Of a stretch of DNA of 64,000 nucleotides, positions 1 to 9,212 are shown in pieces (positions within the stretch are counted from its first letter, which is position 1; every line of letters starts with the position of its first letter). The stretch covers positions 62,001 through 126,000 of the forward strand of contig UCIV01000021.1 of the NCBI GenBank assembly GCA_900472575.1. Reading direction: 5' to 3'. A program made the position numbers and the translations under genes. The notes under the pieces were generated by a model that worked only from the letters and a program-made list of their open reading frames with translations, was not told the origin of the DNA and did not search any database. The stretch is from Hyphomicrobiales bacterium. Its GTDB lineage: Bacteria > Pseudomonadota > Alphaproteobacteria > Rhizobiales > Rhizobiaceae.

Positions 1-408
1 TCCGCGATCTCGCGCGATCGATGTGACCGCTTCGATCCGATCCTCATGTTCGGCCTTCATTTCTTGAAGAAGTGGGACCGGAAACTCCTGCCAAGTTGAT
101 TTGCCATCGACGAGCCTGTGATGCGGATCGCAGAGGAGCATCAGGTTCGTCGGATCCTTCGTCAACGTTGGGGAAAGCACCTCATCTCCCCGCGGACCTT
201 TAACCGCATCGGAAACGATGTGAGCAATGTAAGCTGTATTGAGGTTCGACTTCCCGGATACAAGGTCGCCAATCAGGGGCTTGTTGCAGCCACGGAACTG
301 GCAGCGGCCGGCGGCGCGCGCCCACACGATCGCCTTGACGTTCGACGGCAGGCTCGGTCGACGGACATTGCTGGCGGGTTCGGTCGAAGTTTCTTCCGGA
401 TTTTCCAT
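1..408 (-). CDS. HNH endonuclease, partial (C-terminus beyond window)
   Basis: The first 136 codons of an HNH nuclease are visible; the reading frame is still open at base 1, so the C-terminus is missing. Visible residues fit a zinc-braced HNH fold: C36 and C41, the AHIV motif with H63 as likely general base, a GPRGD motif (71-75), N88, and C93-D-P-H96-H97. This arrangement, followed by a tryptophan, a proline-rich turn and a K-A-E-H-E stretch (118-122), resembles the nuclease half of Cap5-type (HNH-SAVED) effectors of CBASS defence, where the missing part would bind a nucleotide signal. That comparison is from memory of the family; no SAVED domain can be seen here. The start ATG at 408 is 20 bases after the TIR gene stop, with a GGATC-like ribosome site. 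It is very probably co-transcribed with that gene, and DNA cleavage on signal is the inferred role. Confidence 0.82.
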   Translation of the reverse strand, partial: MENPEETSTEPASNVRRPSLPSNVKAIVWARAAGRCQFRGCNKPLIGDLVSGKSNLNTAYIAHIVSDAVKGPRGDEVLSPTLTKDPTNLMLLCDPHHRLVDGKSTWQEFPVPLLQEMKAEHEDRIEAVTSIARDRG

Positions 409-428
409 TGTGGTTGATCCTGAACTCT

Positions 429-1193
429 TCAGCCTTGCGACCGGATCAGTTCGGCGATTTCTTCTGCGATCTCGTCGGGCGTGTGGGTGACGGTGCTGCG
501 AGCAACTTTGTCGACCAAGGAGGGGCTGTATTTCATGACATCGGCCTTAGAAACCTTGTGCCATATCGGAAGAAGCTGCTGCTCGCCGCTGATCGAACGG
601 GAGACGATTCCGTCCAGCTCGTAGTTCGTCCAGCCCTTTTTGAAGAACGCTTCCGACAGAACGACGATGCCGAACCGGCTGTTAGCGAGGCCCTGATCGA
701 TTTTCCGGCGGAGGCTATCCCCGATCTTCAGGGTGAATTCGTCGTACCAGACGGACAGTCCGCAGTCTTCGAGCGCCCGGACGAGCGGGCGAACGAACTC
801 TTCCTTGTCCTCAGAGGCATGCGAGATGAAGACATCATGGTCTCGTACAATCCCGTCCTCGACTTCGTCGTGAGGACGAACAAGTGAGGGAACCGATGCG
901 AGAGCGGCGTCGCGGGCTTCAGGAAGGGCACCAGGCAGCATGCGAACTGATGCTCGGGTCTGCCCCCGAAGTCCCTGCATGTCCACGGCTACGTACCAAT
1001 GGCCAGTCCGGGGTACGGCGAGACGGAGGGGGGACTGCTTTGCCAGGCCGCCATGATAGTGGTGCTGCCGTCCGTTCTTGTACGAACTGAAGTTCGAGGA
1101 ATCCATCAACCGCACGTTTGCCGCGGCTGTGAGGTTGATTTCCACGAGTTGGCCGGAGCGCTGCTGCCCGAGGTCGAATTGCAGAAAGTTCAT
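429..1193 (-). CDS. DUF1883-TIR domain protein, candidate defence signal enzyme
   Basis: The protein has 254 residues and two domains. Residues 1-86 match the DUF1883 pattern (beta-rich, with an HHYHGG segment near 44-49 and a WYVAVD strand near 66-71). Residues 118-254 are a TIR domain: HDVFISHASEDK (119-130) is the first strand and loop, WYDE (149-152) and GDSLRRKID (158-166) follow, and E192 in the W-T-N-Y-E-L motif is the expected catalytic glutamate of NAD-cleaving bacterial TIRs. Known TIR enzymes degrade NAD or convert it to cyclic ADP-ribose-type signals, as in Thoeris. DUF1883 has no function I can assign and may be the sensor. The gene is upstream of, and spaced 20 bases from, an HNH nuclease. 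A TIR that signals to a nuclease is inference from the pairing. There are no membrane segments or signal peptide. Confidence 0.9.
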   Translation of the reverse strand: MNFLQFDLGQQRSGQLVEINLTAAANVRLMDSSNFSSYKNGRQHHYHGGLAKQSPLRLAVPRTGHWYVAVDMQGLRGQTRASVRMLPGALPEARDAALASVPSLVRPHDEVEDGIVRDHDVFISHASEDKEEFVRPLVRALEDCGLSVWYDEFTLKIGDSLRRKIDQGLANSRFGIVVLSEAFFKKGWTNYELDGIVSRSISGEQQLLPIWHKVSKADVMKYSPSLVDKVARSTVTHTPDEIAEEIAELIRSQG

Positions 1194-1685
1194 GCTACCA
1201 GTCCTTTCTCTGAGGACCGTAGACGGTCCAAACTCAACGCTATTTTGATCCCTGTTTGTTCCTGAGATGCTTTCTGAGCGAAGTTTCGCCCACCTAAGTT
1301 CGCCTATACTCTTTATCAGTTATAATAAAAGTAAGTTTTTCTATCTGTCATGACGCTGCACGCTGTAACTCACGCAATCGTACGAGTTGAGATGCTTGGC
1401 GAGTAATTGAAGAAACTCCACGCTTGCTGCGCATGTTTGAATTCTAGGCTCTGCGTATCTTTTATTGTCTAATTCGAGTCGGAAAATATTTCCCGACTCG
1501 AATTTTTTACTGCGTTAACTGCGTGTCTGTGCGTCATAATCGCTGGCTGGCTACAGTCGATCACATTCCAACTGACGCGACGATCCCACAAAGATTGGGA
1601 GAGATCTTAGGTAGACGAATCCAACCAAAGGACTCCCGGATAGTGTTTCGTTGAACGCGACAGACGCCACTTATCCCTGCAATTA
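1194..1685. other. Non-coding gap between the TIR operon and nrdJ
   Basis: There is no convincing coding frame. The segment is AT-richer than its surroundings and must hold the promoter of the minus-strand TIR operon, probably in the AT-rich stretch near 1310-1340, and the end of the nrdJ transcript. A TATAAT hexamer on the plus strand at 1321-1326 and a strong hairpin at 1471-1508 (listed separately) leave room for a small plus-strand transcript, but the -35 region is poor and this is weak. Confidence 0.5.
1471..1508 (+). terminator. 12-bp perfect inverted repeat with T-tract
   Basis: Arms AATTCGAGTCGG (1471-1482) and CCGACTCGAATT (1493-1504) are perfectly complementary around a 10-base AT-rich loop. 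Six T run from 1503 to 1508 on the plus strand. On the minus strand the hairpin is the same but the following bases are less T-rich. It could end nrdJ transcription on the minus strand, or terminate a small plus-strand RNA; no plus-strand gene is visible upstream. Confidence 0.55.
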
Positions 1686-4600
1686 TCAAGAGCAACCGCT
1701 CGTAGCACCACACGTGTCGCACTTCTCACACGTGCCGTTGCGCACCATCGTGAAGTTCTGGCACTCGGAGCACATGTTGCCCGTATAGCCCTGCATGATC
1801 GACTTCATGCGGCGGTCGGCTTCGACCTTTTTGGCTTCCGACTTGGCGGCAGCGGCGTCGGCTTCGGCCTTGTCGGAGAAGAGCGCGGTCGCGACCTGCT
1901 TTTCTTCCGATGCGACGTCGTCGAGCACCTCTTCAGCAATCTCTTCGGCCAGTTCCTTGGCGCGCTCCTCGTAATCGCGCTTGAAGGCGACGATTTCCGA
2001 GGTCGAGATGGCAACAGCAGGCTCAAGCTTGCGGGCCGTGTTGCCGGCGATCGAGGTGACGCTGGCGGAAGCGCGGGCAGGGGCGGCGGTGGCCGAACCC
2101 TTGGCTTCCGAGCTACCCATTGCACCGCCCTGGATCAGGGTCGGCTTGTAACCGCGGGTCCAGCCGGTCGAAACGAGCTGCGTCTTGCCTTCCTTGATGC
2201 CCTTGCCGAGCGCCGTGTTGGAGAAGTCAGACGTATCGACATGCGCAAGGTCGTGACGGCCGAGATAGGAAACGGCGAGTTCGCGGAACACGTAGTCGAG
2301 GATCGACGTGGCGTTCTTGATCGCGTCATTGCCCGTCACGATGCCGGCCGGCTCGAACTTGGTGAAGGTGAAGGCCTCCACATATTCTTCCAGCGGCACG
2401 CCGTACTGAAGACCCAGCGAGATGGCGATGGCAAAGTTGTTCATCATTGCGCGGAAGGCAGCGCCTTCCTTGTGCATGTCGATGAAGATCTCGCCGATGC
2501 GGCCATCGCCGAATTCGCCGGTGCGCAGATAGACCTTGTGTCCGCCGACATTGGCCTTCTGGGTGTAACCCTGACGGCGGTTCGGCAGCTTTTCGCGCTC
2601 GCGGGTGACGCGCTCGATAACGCGTTCCACGATCTTTTCGGTGATCTGCACGGCCTGGGCTGCGGTCGGAGCCTGTACCAGTTCCTCGATCGCGTCTTCC
2701 GCATCGTCCTCGTCGATAAGCGAGGCATTGAGCGGCTGCGACAGCTTGGAACCGTCACGATAAAGCGCGTTGGCCTTGAGAGCCAGCTTCCAGGACAGCA
2801 TGTAGGCTGCGCCGCAATCCTCGACGGTCGCCTCGTTCGGCATGTTGATCGTCTTGGAGATCGCACCCGAGATGAACGGCTGGGCAGCAGCCATCATGCG
2901 GATGTGGGATTCGACCGAGAGATAACGCTTGCCGATCTTGCCGCAGGGATTGGCGCAATCGAAGACGGCGAGATGCTCTTCCTTGAGGAAGGGCGCACCT
3001 TCGAGCGTCATCGCACCGCAAACGTGAACGTTGGCAGCCTCGATGTCCTTCTTCGAGAAGCCGACATGCTCGAGCAGGTTGAAGCTCATGTCCGACAGCT
3101 GCTCGTCGGTGACCTTGAGGGTTTCCTTCAGGAAGTCCGCACCGAGCGTCCACTGGTTGAAGACGAACTTGATGTCGAAGGCGGCCTTGGTCGCGTCGTT
3201 GATCGCGGCAATCTTCTCGTCCGAAAAACCCTTGGCCTTCAGCGTGCCGGGGTTGATGCCGGGAGCCTGGTTCAGGTTGCCGTGGCCGACTGCATAGGCT
3301 TCGATCTCGGCGATCTGGCTTTCCGAATAACCGAGCGAGCGCAGCGCGTCCGGAACGGCGCGGTTGATGATCTTGAAGTAACCGCCACCGGCGAGCTTCT
3401 TGAACTTGACCAGTGCGAAATCGGGCTCGATGCCGGTCGTGTCGCAGTCCATCACGAGGCCGATCGTGCCGGTCGGCGCGATAACGGTCGTCTGGGCATT
3501 GCGGTAACCGTGCTTTTCACCGAGTTCCAGCGCCTTGTCCCATGCCGCCTTGGCATGAACGACCAGCGTCTGGTCTGGGTTTTCGTCGTGATAGAGCGGA
3601 ACCGGATCGACAGAAAGCTGCTCGTAGCCGGTTGCCTCACCATAGGCCGCGCGGCGATGGTTGCGCATGACGCGCAGCATGCTTTCGCGGTTCGGGGCAA
3701 AGTTCGGGAAGGGGCCAAGCTCGCCTGCCATTTCGGCAGAGGTCGCATAGCAGATGCCGGTCATGATCGCGGTCAGCGAACCGGCAATCGCGCGGCCTTC
3801 CTTGGAGTCGTAAGGGATACCCGACGACATCAGGAAACCGCCGATGTTTGCATAGCCGAGGCCGAGCGTGCGGTACTGGTAGGAGAGTTCGGCGATTTCC
3901 TTCGACGGGAACTGCGCCATCATCACCGAGATTTCGAGCACCATGGTCCACAGGCGCACGGCATGTTCGTAATCGGCGATCGCAATGTTCTTCGTTGCCT
4001 TGTCCTTGAACTGGAGAAGGTTGAGCGAAGCAAGGTTGCAGGCCGTGTCGTCGAGGAACATGTATTCCGAGCACGGGTTGGAGCCGCGGATCGGGCCACC
4101 GGCCGGCGAGGTGTGCCAGTCGTTCATCGTCGTGTTGAAGTGGATGCCCGGATCGGCAGACGCCCATGCGGCATAGGAGATCTGTTCCCACAGATCCTTG
4201 GCCTTCAAGGTCTTCATCACCTTGCCATCCTTGCGGGCGGTCAGGTTCCACTCACCATCATTCTCGACGGCGCGCAGAAAATCGTCCTTCAGGGAGACGG
4301 AGTTGTTGGAGTTCTGGCCGGAAACCGTGAGGTAGGCTTCCGAATCCCAGTCGGTGTCATAGGTCTTGAACTCGAGATCCTTGTAACCCTGCTGGGCGAA
4401 CTGGATGACGCGCTTGACGTAGTTTTCCGGAACCAGGTCCTTCTTGGCAGCGCGGATTTCGCGCTTCAGGGCCGGGTTCTTCAACGGGTCGAAGCAGTCG
4501 TCATCAGAGCCTTCGCAGTTGACGCAGGCCTTCATGATCGCCTTCAGATGCTTGGCGACGATCTTCGAACCGGTGACGAGGGCAGCAACCTTCTGCTCTT

Positions 4601-5498
4601 CCTTGACCTTCCAGTTGATGTATTCCTCGATATCCGGATGGTCGATATCGACCACGACCATCTTGGCCGCACGGCGGGTCGTGCCGCCGGACTTGATCGC
4701 GCCGGCAGCCCGGTCGCCGATCTTGAGGAAGCTCATCAGGCCCGAAGAACGGCCGCCGCCGGAAAGCTTTTCGCCTTCGCCGCGCAGATGGGAGAAGTTG
4801 GAGCCGGTGCCGGAACCATACTTGAACAGACGCGCTTCGCGAACCCACAGGTCCATGATGCCGCCTTCGTTGACCAGGTCGTCACCAACGGACTGGATGA
4901 AGCAGGCATGCGGCTGCGGATGTTCGTAGGACGACTTGGACTTGGTCAGCTTGCCGGTGAAGGGGTCGACATAGAAATGGCCCTGGCCGGGACCATCGAT
5001 GCCATAGGCCCAATGAAGACCGGTGTTGAACCATTGAGGGGAGTTCGGGGCAACGCGCTGGGTGGCGAGCATATAGGCAAGCTCGTCCATGAAGGCGGCC
5101 GCATCGTCTTCGGAGGTGAAATAGCCACCCTTCCAGCCCCAATAGGTCCAGGTGCCGGCAAGACGCGAAAAGACCTGGCGGGCATCGGTTTCAGAACCGT
5201 AGCGCTCGCCTTCCGGAATGTCCTTCATCGCCTTCTCGTCGGCAACGGAGCGCCACAGGAAGGAAGGAACGTCGTTTTCGTCAACGCGCTTCAGGATCTT
5301 CGGAACGCCGGCCTTGCGGAAATACTTCTGCGCCAGAACGTCGGTCGCGACCTGGGAAAACTGCGACGGCACGTCGATATCCGCCAACCGGAAGACGATG
5401 GAACCGTCCGGATTACGGATCTCGCTGGTCGCCTTGCGGAACTCGATGGTTCCGTAGGCGCCTGTCTCAGGCTTCGTGAAACGACGTTCGATGCGCAT
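1686..5498 (-). CDS. nrdJ: Vitamin B12-dependent (class II) ribonucleotide reductase
   Basis: The protein has 1270 residues and reduces ribonucleotides to deoxyribonucleotides using adenosylcobalamin. Recognisable pieces are N-S-P-Q-W-F-N-T-G (about 147-155), the G-S-G-T-G-S-N-F loop with [10 protein letters not shown] (about 226-245), the catalytic N-P-C-S-E motif near 470, and a long linker rich in Ala/Glu before a C-terminal cysteine cluster ([16 protein letters not shown]) that serves as the redox-active tail. The length is typical of the long alphaproteobacterial form rather than the roughly 700-residue type. The gene stands alone. Two NrdR-type boxes lie about 110-155 bases upstream of the start, pointing to NrdR repression. 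No cobalamin riboswitch was recognised. Confidence 0.97.
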   Translation of the reverse strand: MRIERRFTKPETGAYGTIEFRKATSEIRNPDGSIVFRLADIDVPSQFSQVATDVLAQKYFRKAGVPKILKRVDENDVPSFLWRSVADEKAMKDIPEGERYGSETDARQVFSRLAGTWTYWGWKGGYFTSEDDAAAFMDELAYMLATQRVAPNSPQWFNTGLHWAYGIDGPGQGHFYVDPFTGKLTKSKSSYEHPQPHACFIQSVGDDLVNEGGIMDLWVREARLFKYGSGTGSNFSHLRGEGEKLSGGGRSSGLMSFLKIGDRAAGAIKSGGTTRRAAKMVVVDIDHPDIEEYINWKVKEEQKVAALVTGSKIVAKHLKAIMKACVNCEGSDDDCFDPLKNPALKREIRAAKKDLVPENYVKRVIQFAQQGYKDLEFKTYDTDWDSEAYLTVSGQNSNNSVSLKDDFLRAVENDGEWNLTARKDGKVMKTLKAKDLWEQISYAAWASADPGIHFNTTMNDWHTSPAGGPIRGSNPCSEYMFLDDTACNLASLNLLQFKDKATKNIAIADYEHAVRLWTMVLEISVMMAQFPSKEIAELSYQYRTLGLGYANIGGFLMSSGIPYDSKEGRAIAGSLTAIMTGICYATSAEMAGELGPFPNFAPNRESMLRVMRNHRRAAYGEATGYEQLSVDPVPLYHDENPDQTLVVHAKAAWDKALELGEKHGYRNAQTTVIAPTGTIGLVMDCDTTGIEPDFALVKFKKLAGGGYFKIINRAVPDALRSLGYSESQIAEIEAYAVGHGNLNQAPGINPGTLKAKGFSDEKIAAINDATKAAFDIKFVFNQWTLGADFLKETLKVTDEQLSDMSFNLLEHVGFSKKDIEAANVHVCGAMTLEGAPFLKEEHLAVFDCANPCGKIGKRYLSVESHIRMMAAAQPFISGAISKTINMPNEATVEDCGAAYMLSWKLALKANALYRDGSKLSQPLNASLIDEDDAEDAIEELVQAPTAAQAVQITEKIVERVIERVTREREKLPNRRQGYTQKANVGGHKVYLRTGEFGDGRIGEIFIDMHKEGAAFRAMMNNFAIAISLGLQYGVPLEEYVEAFTFTKFEPAGIVTGNDAIKNATSILDYVFRELAVSYLGRHDLAHVDTSDFSNTALGKGIKEGKTQLVSTGWTRGYKPTLIQGGAMGSSEAKGSATAAPARASASVTSIAGNTARKLEPAVAISTSEIVAFKRDYEERAKELAEEIAEEVLDDVASEEKQVATALFSDKAEADAAAAKSEAKKVEADRRMKSIMQGYTGNMCSECQNFTMVRNGTCEKCDTCGATSGCS

Positions 5499-5605
5499 TG
5501 CCTCTAGTCCCTCATCCTTTGGCGCCGATAAGGCGCACGTGTTCGATGCGGCTGCTCTCCATCATGGGCAGCCGGCTGAAATTTCATCCAGACTCATTGG
5601 ATGTC

Positions 5606-5653
5606 TATCTGTATATTGTGCTGGATAATGGCTGCCAACACTAAATATAGTAT
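5606..5653 (-). promoter_or_regulatory. Tandem NrdR boxes upstream of nrdJ
   Basis: ACACTAAATATAGTAT at 5638-5653 fits the known NrdR box (acaCwAtATaTwGtgt) with few mismatches, and TATCTGTATATTGTGC at 5606-5621 is a weaker copy. The starts are 32 bases apart, about three helical turns, which is the usual NrdR pair spacing. They precede nrdJ on the minus strand and would overlap or adjoin its promoter. NrdR is the nucleotide-sensing repressor of ribonucleotide reductase genes. Confidence 0.7.
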
Positions 5654-6247
5654 TAACAACATGTTTATGCCAGCCTAATCGCGGTCTTGGCGGTGATTTT
5701 CAGAGGACACGAAAACCCGTCGCCCGGCTGTCTGTCAGAACAAGCCCTGCGCTCGATTGTTTCCATCAAACTCGAAAAAGAACCGGCCTCGTTACTCCCG
5801 GTCCAGTCGCCGCCGCAACATAGGTTTATTCATGGCCGCGCATCCTGATTCGGTCAAGCCGTAGCCGGTAGGAGTTTCTAAACCACAAGATATTGTGGCT
5901 GATGCCTGTGGATAACGGGGAATAAAAAACAGCTAGGATTCTCAAATGCTTGGCGACCGGAGCTGAAGCCTAAGCGAGGCTTGCGAAATTCGATTGTGGC
6001 ATGATCGGGGCAGATCGGCGGCTCTGGAAGCCCTTTCTGAACGGGCATTTTAGCACTTGGCCATACCATATTGAGACATATGGGTAACACGGCCCTCTAA
6101 ATGTAGAAAAGTCCGCAATCCTGTGGATGACGGACCAGCTATTGACATCAAAACGACAGGGCAGGGTATGCGTCAGCGCATATCCTGCGGCTCGTGGTTG
6201 AAATGGAATGGGGCCACTATCTGTTGTGATCCTGGAGTCTTGGAGAT
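5654..6247. other. Long non-coding region with DnaA-like boxes
   Basis: No credible gene was found here. A perfect DnaA-box sequence in reverse orientation, TGTGGATAA, lies at 5907-5915, and a one-mismatch copy, TGTGGATGA, at 6122-6130. A short inverted repeat CCACAA-GATA-TTGTGG lies at 5883-5898. Two boxes 200 bases apart are not enough to call an origin; they may be regulatory or chance. A short open frame at 5878-6090 (minus) has no family likeness or ribosome site. Confidence 0.4.
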
Positions 6248-6745
6248 CTAGCCCCGGTGTCCCTTGGCGATCGGCTCCTGATAGGTGAAGCCCATGTCCC
6301 AGGGAAAATAGATCCAGGTATCCTGGGAAACCTCGGTGACGAAGGTGTCGATCGTCGGCACGCCGGTCGGCTTGGCATAGACGCAGGCAAAATGTGCCTT
6401 TGGCAACATTTCGCGCACTTCCTTCGCCGTCTTGCCCGTATCCGTCAGGTCGTCGACAACGAGAATGCCTTCGCCGCCGTTTTCCAGCAGCTCGGGCGAA
6501 ATGCCTTTCAGCAATACGGTTTCGCCCTGGTCGACATAGTCATGGCGCGTGGCGATGCAGACCGTATCGATGAGACGAATATTGAGTTCGCGCGAGATGA
6601 TCGCCGCCGGCACCAGGCCGCCGCGGGTGATACAGACGATTGCCTTGAACTCCTGGCCAAGGCCGGAGAGGCGCCAGGAAAGCGCACGGGTATCGCGGTG
6701 GAATTGGTCCCAGGAAACGGGAAATGCTTTTTCAGGAAGAGACAT
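6248..6745 (-). CDS. gpt: Xanthine-guanine phosphoribosyltransferase
   Basis: The 165-residue enzyme of purine salvage converts xanthine or guanine and PRPP to the nucleotide monophosphate. The PRPP-binding signature is clear ([13 protein letters not shown], about 93-105), with the R-G-G-L-V-P loop near 40-45 and the W-I-Y-F-P-W segment near 143-148 typical of Gpt. The length matches the family. It is a single gene, converging on neither neighbour; the MFS gene upstream is on the same strand but 113 bases away. Cytosolic or peripheral membrane location is expected. Confidence 0.94.
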   Translation of the reverse strand: MSLPEKAFPVSWDQFHRDTRALSWRLSGLGQEFKAIVCITRGGLVPAAIISRELNIRLIDTVCIATRHDYVDQGETVLLKGISPELLENGGEGILVVDDLTDTGKTAKEVREMLPKAHFACVYAKPTGVPTIDTFVTEVSQDTWIYFPWDMGFTYQEPIAKGHRG

Positions 6746-6858
6746 GAATTTGCCGCCAGAACGAGAGTTTCTTTGGCTCTCGCTAATAGCGGCAAGCGAG
6801 GGGAAAAGGCAAGCGGTCGGACTTTATGTCGGTTGCACTCCTCTTCCCCTTACGAGTT

Positions 6859-8100
6859 TCAGGCTTGTCTGTGCGGAGTGAAGGTGAGGGCGACGATAAG
6901 GCCAATGATGGCGCAGGCCGAGGTCAGCCCGGCAACCGCTCCCCATCCGCCATGTATCCAGAACCATCCGCCGGCCCAGCCGGTAAAGCTGGCGCCGATA
7001 TAATAGAACAGCAGGTAGAGCGCCGAGGCATGGCTCTTGGCGGCGCCCGAACTTGCGCCGACGCCGCTGCTCGCTGCCGAATGGCCGATGAAAAAGCCGA
7101 TCGTGATCAGCGAGATGCCGAGGATGGTGAGGGTTAGGCTGGAGGTCAGCGTCACCACCACGCCGGCAAGAATGGTGGCGAACGTGACGATCAGCGTTGT
7201 CCTTCGACCGAACCGGTCCACCATCCGCCCGCCGGACGATGAAGAAACGATCCCCAGCGCATAGGTGAGGAAAATCATGCTGATCGCCGTCGGCCCGAGA
7301 TGATAGGGCGCACCGGCCAGCCGGAAGGTGGAGTAATTGAACACGGTGGTGAACACGCTCGTCAGCATCGTGCCGATCAAATAGAGTCGCAAAAGCGCAG
7401 GGTTGGAAAGATGCTGCCGCCACAGATGAAGATGCCGCCCCACAGGCATGGATTGCGGCCGGAAATTTCGTGACGGCGGCAAAAGCAGAAAGAAGCCCAT
7501 TGCCGCGGCGACACAGGCTACTCCCAGCGCATACATGGCGATCTGCCAGGAGGTAAAGGCCGACATCAAGCCCATCCCCACCCGTCCGACCATCGCCCCG
7601 AAAGCGGTGCCGCCGATATAAAGTCCCATCGCCCGGCCGAGGCTCGCAGGTTCGATCTCTTCTGCGAGATAAGCCATCGCCACCGCGGGCACGCCGCCAA
7701 GCACGAAACCCTCGACAGCCCGCGCTGCGAGCAGCCAGCCCCAACCACCGGCGCTTGCTGCGACAAGGTTGCATACTGCGGCCAGCATCATCGACGTGAA
7801 CATCAGCGTCTTGCGGCTGACGATCTGGGCAAATGCGCCTGACAGAAGGATCGCGAAGGCAAGCGCACCAGTCGTCAGTGATAGCGCCAGCGAGGCCGTT
7901 GCAGCGTTGACGCCAAAGTCTTGCGGAAATTCCTGCAGAAGCGGCTGGACGCAGTAGATCAGCGAGAAACTGGCAAAACCGGCAAGGAAAAGCGCCCAGC
8001 TGGCGCGACGAAAGGCAGCGCTGTCGCCTTTTATCCAGGTTGTTTCGAATTCCGTCGGTGTCGCCTGAATAGCAGCGTCAAGTGTGGCGGGCTGGGGCAT
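6859..8100 (-). CDS. MFS transporter, probable exporter
   Basis: This 413-residue polytopic protein has about 12 hydrophobic segments after a 30-residue cytoplasmic start. It carries an MFS loop motif (G-R-M-V-D-R-F-G-R-R, in the second half) and an S-R-K-T-L-M segment in the first cytoplasmic loop. Composition and layout resemble the YnfM/CynX-like group of small-molecule exporters; the substrate cannot be told. The ribosome site AAGGAT sits about eight bases before the ATG. The gene is divergent from a LysR-type regulator, with a palindromic site between the two, which suggests the regulator controls this transporter. Confidence 0.88.
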   Translation of the reverse strand: MPQPATLDAAIQATPTEFETTWIKGDSAAFRRASWALFLAGFASFSLIYCVQPLLQEFPQDFGVNAATASLALSLTTGALAFAILLSGAFAQIVSRKTLMFTSMMLAAVCNLVAASAGGWGWLLAARAVEGFVLGGVPAVAMAYLAEEIEPASLGRAMGLYIGGTAFGAMVGRVGMGLMSAFTSWQIAMYALGVACVAAAMGFFLLLPPSRNFRPQSMPVGRHLHLWRQHLSNPALLRLYLIGTMLTSVFTTVFNYSTFRLAGAPYHLGPTAISMIFLTYALGIVSSSSGGRMVDRFGRRTTLIVTFATILAGVVVTLTSSLTLTILGISLITIGFFIGHSAASSGVGASSGAAKSHASALYLLFYYIGASFTGWAGGWFWIHGGWGAVAGLTSACAIIGLIVALTFTPHRQA

Positions 8101-8150
8101 GGGGTATCCTTTGCAGACGCATATAGCGCCATGCCGACATTGCCGCTAAT

Positions 8151-8174
8151 ATATGGATGAGGCATTCTCCATAT
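8151..8174. promoter_or_regulatory. Probable LysR operator between MFS and LysR genes
   Basis: ATATGGA at 8151-8157 and TCCATAT at 8168-8174 form a perfect 7-base inverted repeat separated by 10 bases, close to the size of LysR-type recognition sites. It lies between the divergent MFS and LysR genes. The site would overlap the coding region if the regulator began at the upstream ATG (8153), which supports the ATG at 8189. Confidence 0.6.
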
Positions 8175-8188
8175 CTGGAATTAATATC

Positions 8189-9112
8189 ATGGAGCTCAGA
8201 CACGTCCGTTATTTCCTGGCAATTGCCGAGGAGGGAAGTTTTACCCGCGCGGCAGAGCGCCTTGGTATCGCACAGCCGCCGCTCAGCCAGCAGATCAAGG
8301 TGCTGGAGCAGGAGGCTGGCGTCCGGCTCTTCCGCCGCCTGTCACATGGGGTAGAGCTCACGCCCGCTGGCCGCGCCTTCCGGGCTGCGGTCGGTAACGT
8401 TCCGCATGAGATCGCCGAAGGCGTACGGCTTGCGCGCAAGGCTGCTGCGGGTGAAAGCGGCGAGATTCGCATCGGCTTTACCGGGACCGCAGCCTTGAGC
8501 CCAGCCGTGCCTGTCTGTATCGCGCAGTTTCGAAATACCTATCCGGATGTCGAGATTAATGTCACGGAGGCCAATTCCATGGCGCTTGCCGCGGCACTGA
8601 TCGAAGACCGGCTGGATGTCGCCATTCTGCGTCCCTCGAATTCCGATCCCAATCTTCTGGCCGAGGAGGTTCTGACCGACGAGCCGCTTCTCGCTGCGCT
8701 GCCGGCCACCCATCCCTTGGCGGTCTCTGGAGAGATTATCGATCTTGCCAAATTGTGCGATGATCCGTTCATCCTGACGCCCCGCAGCGTTGGCGTCAGT
8801 CTTCATGATGCGATCCTGCGGGCCTGTGCGAAATCCGGCTTCACGCCCAAGTCGGGGCCGGCAGCACCCCATATCGCTTCGATACTCTCACTGGTCGCAG
8901 CAGGCCTCGGCGTATCGCTTGTTCCGGCATCCATTGCTCGCGTGGATTTGCGCGGTACGGTATTTCGGCATCTGGGTGACACCGCCGAACGTGTTGCGAT
9001 CGCACTCGCCTATCGCAGGGCAACGACATCGCCTGTTGTTAGAAACTTCTGCTCCGTCGCACGAAAGGCGCGCATGGATAGGCGCTTTGAACTGCAGGCG
9101 CAAAAAGAATGA
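8189..9112 (+). CDS. LysR-type transcriptional regulator
   Basis: The protein has 307 residues from the ATG at 8189, which gives the standard MELRHVRYFLAIAEEGSF opening; an in-frame ATG at 8153 would add 12 residues over the operator. Winged helix-turn-helix 1-60 (A-E-R-L-G-I-A-Q-P-P-L-S-Q-Q-I-K), then a substrate-binding domain of the periplasmic-binding type from about 90 to 290. The class resembles BenM/CatR-like aromatic-compound regulators, but the effector is unknown. It is divergent from the MFS exporter gene, so local control of that gene is the simplest reading. Confidence 0.92.
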   Translation: MELRHVRYFLAIAEEGSFTRAAERLGIAQPPLSQQIKVLEQEAGVRLFRRLSHGVELTPAGRAFRAAVGNVPHEIAEGVRLARKAAAGESGEIRIGFTGTAALSPAVPVCIAQFRNTYPDVEINVTEANSMALAAALIEDRLDVAILRPSNSDPNLLAEEVLTDEPLLAALPATHPLAVSGEIIDLAKLCDDPFILTPRSVGVSLHDAILRACAKSGFTPKSGPAAPHIASILSLVAAGLGVSLVPASIARVDLRGTVFRHLGDTAERVAIALAYRRATTSPVVRNFCSVARKARMDRRFELQAQKE

Positions 9113-9212
9113 GGTCCTCGCGTCTGTTTTCTTCATCTGACTTTCATCCCGCAAACACCCTGTCGCCGCATTTGGTTGCAATGCCGACCGGGCAGATATG
9201 AATGAGGAAAAC

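Noticed and set aside
408..887. Plus-strand open frames over the TIR gene
   Set aside because: The minus strand carries the clear DUF1883-TIR protein; the plus frames have no ribosome site or motifs.
2241..5507. 1088-codon open frame on the plus strand
   Set aside because: It is the antisense shadow of nrdJ, with no family likeness, and is explained by the GC-rich third positions of the real gene.
5878..6090. 70-residue minus-strand frame in the long gap
   Set aside because: No ribosome site, odd composition, and no resemblance to known proteins.
5883..6130. Chromosome origin suggested by DnaA boxes
   Set aside because: Only two boxes, no AT-rich unwinding element recognised, and no origin-linked genes such as dnaA, hemE or parAB nearby.
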